This document shows positions 61,971-64,000 of a stretch of DNA of 64,000 nt, piece by piece. How positions within the stretch are numbered: the stretch's first letter is position 1; each line of letters starts with the position of its first letter. The position numbers and the translations under genes were made by a program. Source of the DNA: JACVRX01 sp046726315 (GTDB lineage Bacteria > Actinomycetota > Actinomycetes > Jiangellales > Jiangellaceae); NCBI GenBank assembly GCA_046726315.1, contig JBKPAG010000015.1:1-64000 (forward strand). Reading direction: 5' to 3'. A model generated the notes under the pieces. The model worked only from the letters and a program-made list of their open reading frames with translations, was not told the DNA's origin and searched no databases.

Positions 61971-64000
61971 GAACCCCCCCTCTGCTGTGGAACACCGTAG
62001 CGGCCGCTACCAGGCGCGCGGCCCGTGCGTCGAACGAGTGGTCGCGACACACCCGATCGGCCAGTTGGCTTCGTTCGGCCACCCGTGCTGGCCATTCTGC
62101 CGTGTGGATACGGACTGCCTCGGCAAGGGACTCCGGCGAGTCGTAGGTGAGCACCGAGGGCCCGAACACCTCTGCGAGCCCGGCGACCTCGTCGGTGACG
62201 ACGCGGGCACCGCAGGCTGCCAGGTCGAACAGCCGATTCGACAGAAAAGCGTGGGTCCGCATGTCCTCCCAGTGGTCGTTGAGGACGGCGCCTGCCGAGC
62301 AGTAGAGCGTCGGTAGATCCGTATTGGGCACATACGATCCCTTCCACGACCCTGGCGGCAACAGCCCGTCCCAGCGCAGCCCGTAGACGGCAACGTCGAG
62401 TCCCGCGGCCAACGCCGCTGCCACGCTCGGCCGTACGCCGCGAGCGTTCCCGACGAACAGGACCGGGTGGTGCCGCTCCGGATCTGCTTCGACCGGCCGG
62501 AACCGTCTGGCGTCGGCGCACTGCAGAAGCGGTTCGACCGGCGTCCCGTGCTGCTGCGTGAACGCGTTGGCCCACGGCTGCGAGGCGGCGAAGGCGTGGT
62601 GGAAAGCCGACACTTCGCCAGGCGTGACCTGGTCCGGATGGCTGATGACCCATAGCAGGTTGACGTGCCGGGGATCCGGCACGTACGCGGTGACCCCACG
62701 CAGCACGAGGACGATGTCATCGTTTGCGGCCGTGCCGCGGTACCACGCGTCTCGGCAGTCGATCACCACCTCCTGGTCCAGCCGTTCCAGCGCCGCCTTG
62801 AGGCCGAGCGCGAAATGCCAGTCACCCCAGCTCTCGCGGCGTGCCACTGTTGGAGGCCCGATCTTCAGCGCCCATCGCAGGGGCCGACTGTCACGACGGC
62901 GTGTCGCGCTGATCGCACCAGATGCTGGATCTATGTCGACGTCGTAGGAGGCGGAGGCCCAGCGGTCCTGGGCGTCGGCGGGGACCTGGCCTGTCCACCG
63001 ATCCGCGAAGACCCGGCCGTTGTCGTCCGCGACTTTGCGGCCTGGCTGCTTGGTGCCGGCCAGCGGGAGGCTGGCCACCGCAGCCGGCACGTAGGCCAAC
63101 GGCCGGCCCGTCGCCTGCGCCAGCCGCATCGACAGGTCGCCGTTGCCGAGGTCGTTCACGAACACCCCGTCGAACGCTCCGATGGCAACCAGGTCCGCAG
63201 CCGTGACGGCAAGGAACTCGCCGGTCAGGGCCGTGCGCGTGCCCGGCACGGCGACCTCCGGGGCGTCCCCAGGGACGCCATCCAGGAAATGCACGCCCAT
63301 GCCCGCGTCCGTGAACGCGACGCCTGCCGATGCCACGGTGCCGTCTGAGCGAAGCAGCAGTCCCTGGGCTGCGGCTGCGCCGTCCCGAAGCGCGGCGCGC
63401 AACGGTCGGTCCCAGCCGCGCTCCACCCGGACACCCGGACCCAGGAGAACGATGTCGCCGCCGTTGCTGCGCGCCACGCCGACATTGATCGCAAGCTCTG
63501 CCGGAAGCGGGCGGGGAAACCGCTCGAACCGGACACTGGTCAGCTGGTCCTGGACCAGGAGCATCCGGTAGGTGTACGACGGCTCACCGGCAGCGTCCAC
63601 GACGACCACCTCGAGGTCGTCGTCGGTCACGTCGACCAGCCGCCGAACCTGAGCGACGAGGTCGTCCACCCCGCCGGACGCGGGGATGATCACGGACAGC
63701 AGTCGTGGGTCCCGGACCCGGCTGCGCTCCGCACCCCAATCCACCAGGTGCTTGGCGATGACAGCGTTGCGGTAGCCGATCGGCTCGGTGTTGGTGATGC
63801 GGTCGTCGCGTTCCTCCCAGACGTCATATGTCGACGCGACGAACGGCACCAGGGTGAAGTCGGTGACCGCCGACATGCGGATCCAGAGATCCCAATCGAC
63901 GGCCCGGCGCAGCGACTCGTCGAAGGTTCCGACCTCGTCCAGCAACGACCGTTCGTGCATCATGGCGATGCAGTCGATGTAGTTGCGTTCGACCAGTGCC
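61951..64000 (-). CDS. Multi-domain glycosyltransferase (GT2 plus CgeB-like), 5' end beyond window
   Basis: The frame is open to the right edge, so the N-terminus is missing; 682 residues are visible. The first about 90 visible residues are the end of a GT2 domain (MMHERSLLDEVGTFDESLRR; AVDWDLWIRMSAV). A second GT2-like region begins at DPRLLSVIIPASGGVDDLVA. From about residue 405 a CgeB/GT-B-like region follows: LLWVISHPDQVTPGEVSAF, HPVLFVGNARGVRPSVAAAL, and FLSNRLFDLAACGARVVTDE. Three catalytic units in one chain suggest successive sugar additions, though the second GT2 lacks an obvious DxD. The stop overlaps the downstream glycosyltransferase start. Confidence 0.85.
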   Translation of the reverse strand, partial: ALVERNYIDCIAMMHERSLLDEVGTFDESLRRAVDWDLWIRMSAVTDFTLVPFVASTYDVWEERDDRITNTEPIGYRNAVIAKHLVDWGAERSRVRDPRLLSVIIPASGGVDDLVAQVRRLVDVTDDDLEVVVVDAAGEPSYTYRMLLVQDQLTSVRFERFPRPLPAELAINVGVARSNGGDIVLLGPGVRVERGWDRPLRAALRDGAAAAQGLLLRSDGTVASAGVAFTDAGMGVHFLDGVPGDAPEVAVPGTRTALTGEFLAVTAADLVAIGAFDGVFVNDLGNGDLSMRLAQATGRPLAYVPAAVASLPLAGTKQPGRKVADDNGRVFADRWTGQVPADAQDRWASASYDVDIDPASGAISATRRRDSRPLRWALKIGPPTVARRESWGDWHFALGLKAALERLDQEVVIDCRDAWYRGTAANDDIVLVLRGVTAYVPDPRHVNLLWVISHPDQVTPGEVSAFHHAFAASQPWANAFTQQHGTPVEPLLQCADARRFRPVEADPERHHPVLFVGNARGVRPSVAAALAAGLDVAVYGLRWDGLLPPGSWKGSYVPNTDLPTLYCSAGAVLNDHWEDMRTHAFLSNRLFDLAACGARVVTDEVAGLAEVFGPSVLTYDSPESLAEAVRIHTAEWPARVAERSQLADRVCRDHSFDARAARLVAAATVFHSRGGVHAPTGS

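Overview
This is 64 kb of a high-GC actinobacterial chromosome. The evidence is the mtrA-mtrB-lpqB, secA, hpf, whiB and fbiA/fbiB genes, the long-form HPF, the actinobacterial DUF families, frequent GTG starts and 4-bp stop/start overlaps. From memory, gene order from about 10.5 to 51.7 kb follows the Mycobacterium tuberculosis block around Rv3235-Rv3267 (secA1, hpf, comF, lpqB, mtrB, mtrA, sahH, manA, SIS protein, manB, whiB2, fbiA, fbiB, manC-type enzyme, LCP protein), with lineage-specific inserts. No rRNA, tRNA, CRISPR array, insertion sequence or prophage was recognised.

Layout. 0.1-5 kb (mostly minus): unknown helical protein, pruA, DUF6912, patatin, and a wrecked wax-ester synthase/DGAT gene. 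5-6.7 kb (plus): cupredoxin-like lipoprotein coupled to a polytopic membrane protein. 6.7-11.1 kb: CpaE-like ATPase and SAF protein, BldC-like HTH protein, a LysM protein and an Rv3235-family protein. 11.2-17.8 kb: secA, a double GNAT, a YcaQ-like protein, and a broken AbiEi-type gene. 17.9-23.7 kb (minus): hpf, a frameshifted comF, lpqB, mtrB, mtrA. 23.8-31.3 kb: membrane protein, DUF4129, DUF4350, MoxR, DUF58, SpoIIM and RDD genes. 31.4-39.2 kb (minus): LigD-type polymerase domain, ahcY with a candidate SAM-clan leader, CDF transporter, manA, SIS protein, Trm112, manB, DUF3499. 39.3-49.4 kb: degenerate metallopeptidase, DUF5719, a 1153-residue membrane glycosyltransferase, whiB2-like gene, fbiA-fbiB (coenzyme F420), HhH glycosylase, DUF3105. 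49.4-64 kb: mannose-1-P guanylyltransferase-like gene, LCP protein, acetoacetyl-CoA ligase, PGRP amidase, then a minus-strand surface-glycan operon (three large glycosyltransferases, two methyltransferases, a sulfotransferase) running off the right edge.

How the genes work together. Most concern the cell envelope: mannose activation (manA, manB, guanylyltransferase), polymer attachment (LCP), glycosyl transfer, peptidoglycan hydrolysis, export (SecA) and MtrAB-LpqB control of wall homeostasis. F420 synthesis, SAH recycling and proline catabolism are the metabolic side genes.

Quality caveat. Three genes (WS/DGAT, AbiEi-like, comF) carry frameshifts, several beside homopolymers, and bases 1-60 are an unusual G-rich tract. 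Real gene decay and assembly indels cannot be separated from this sequence alone.
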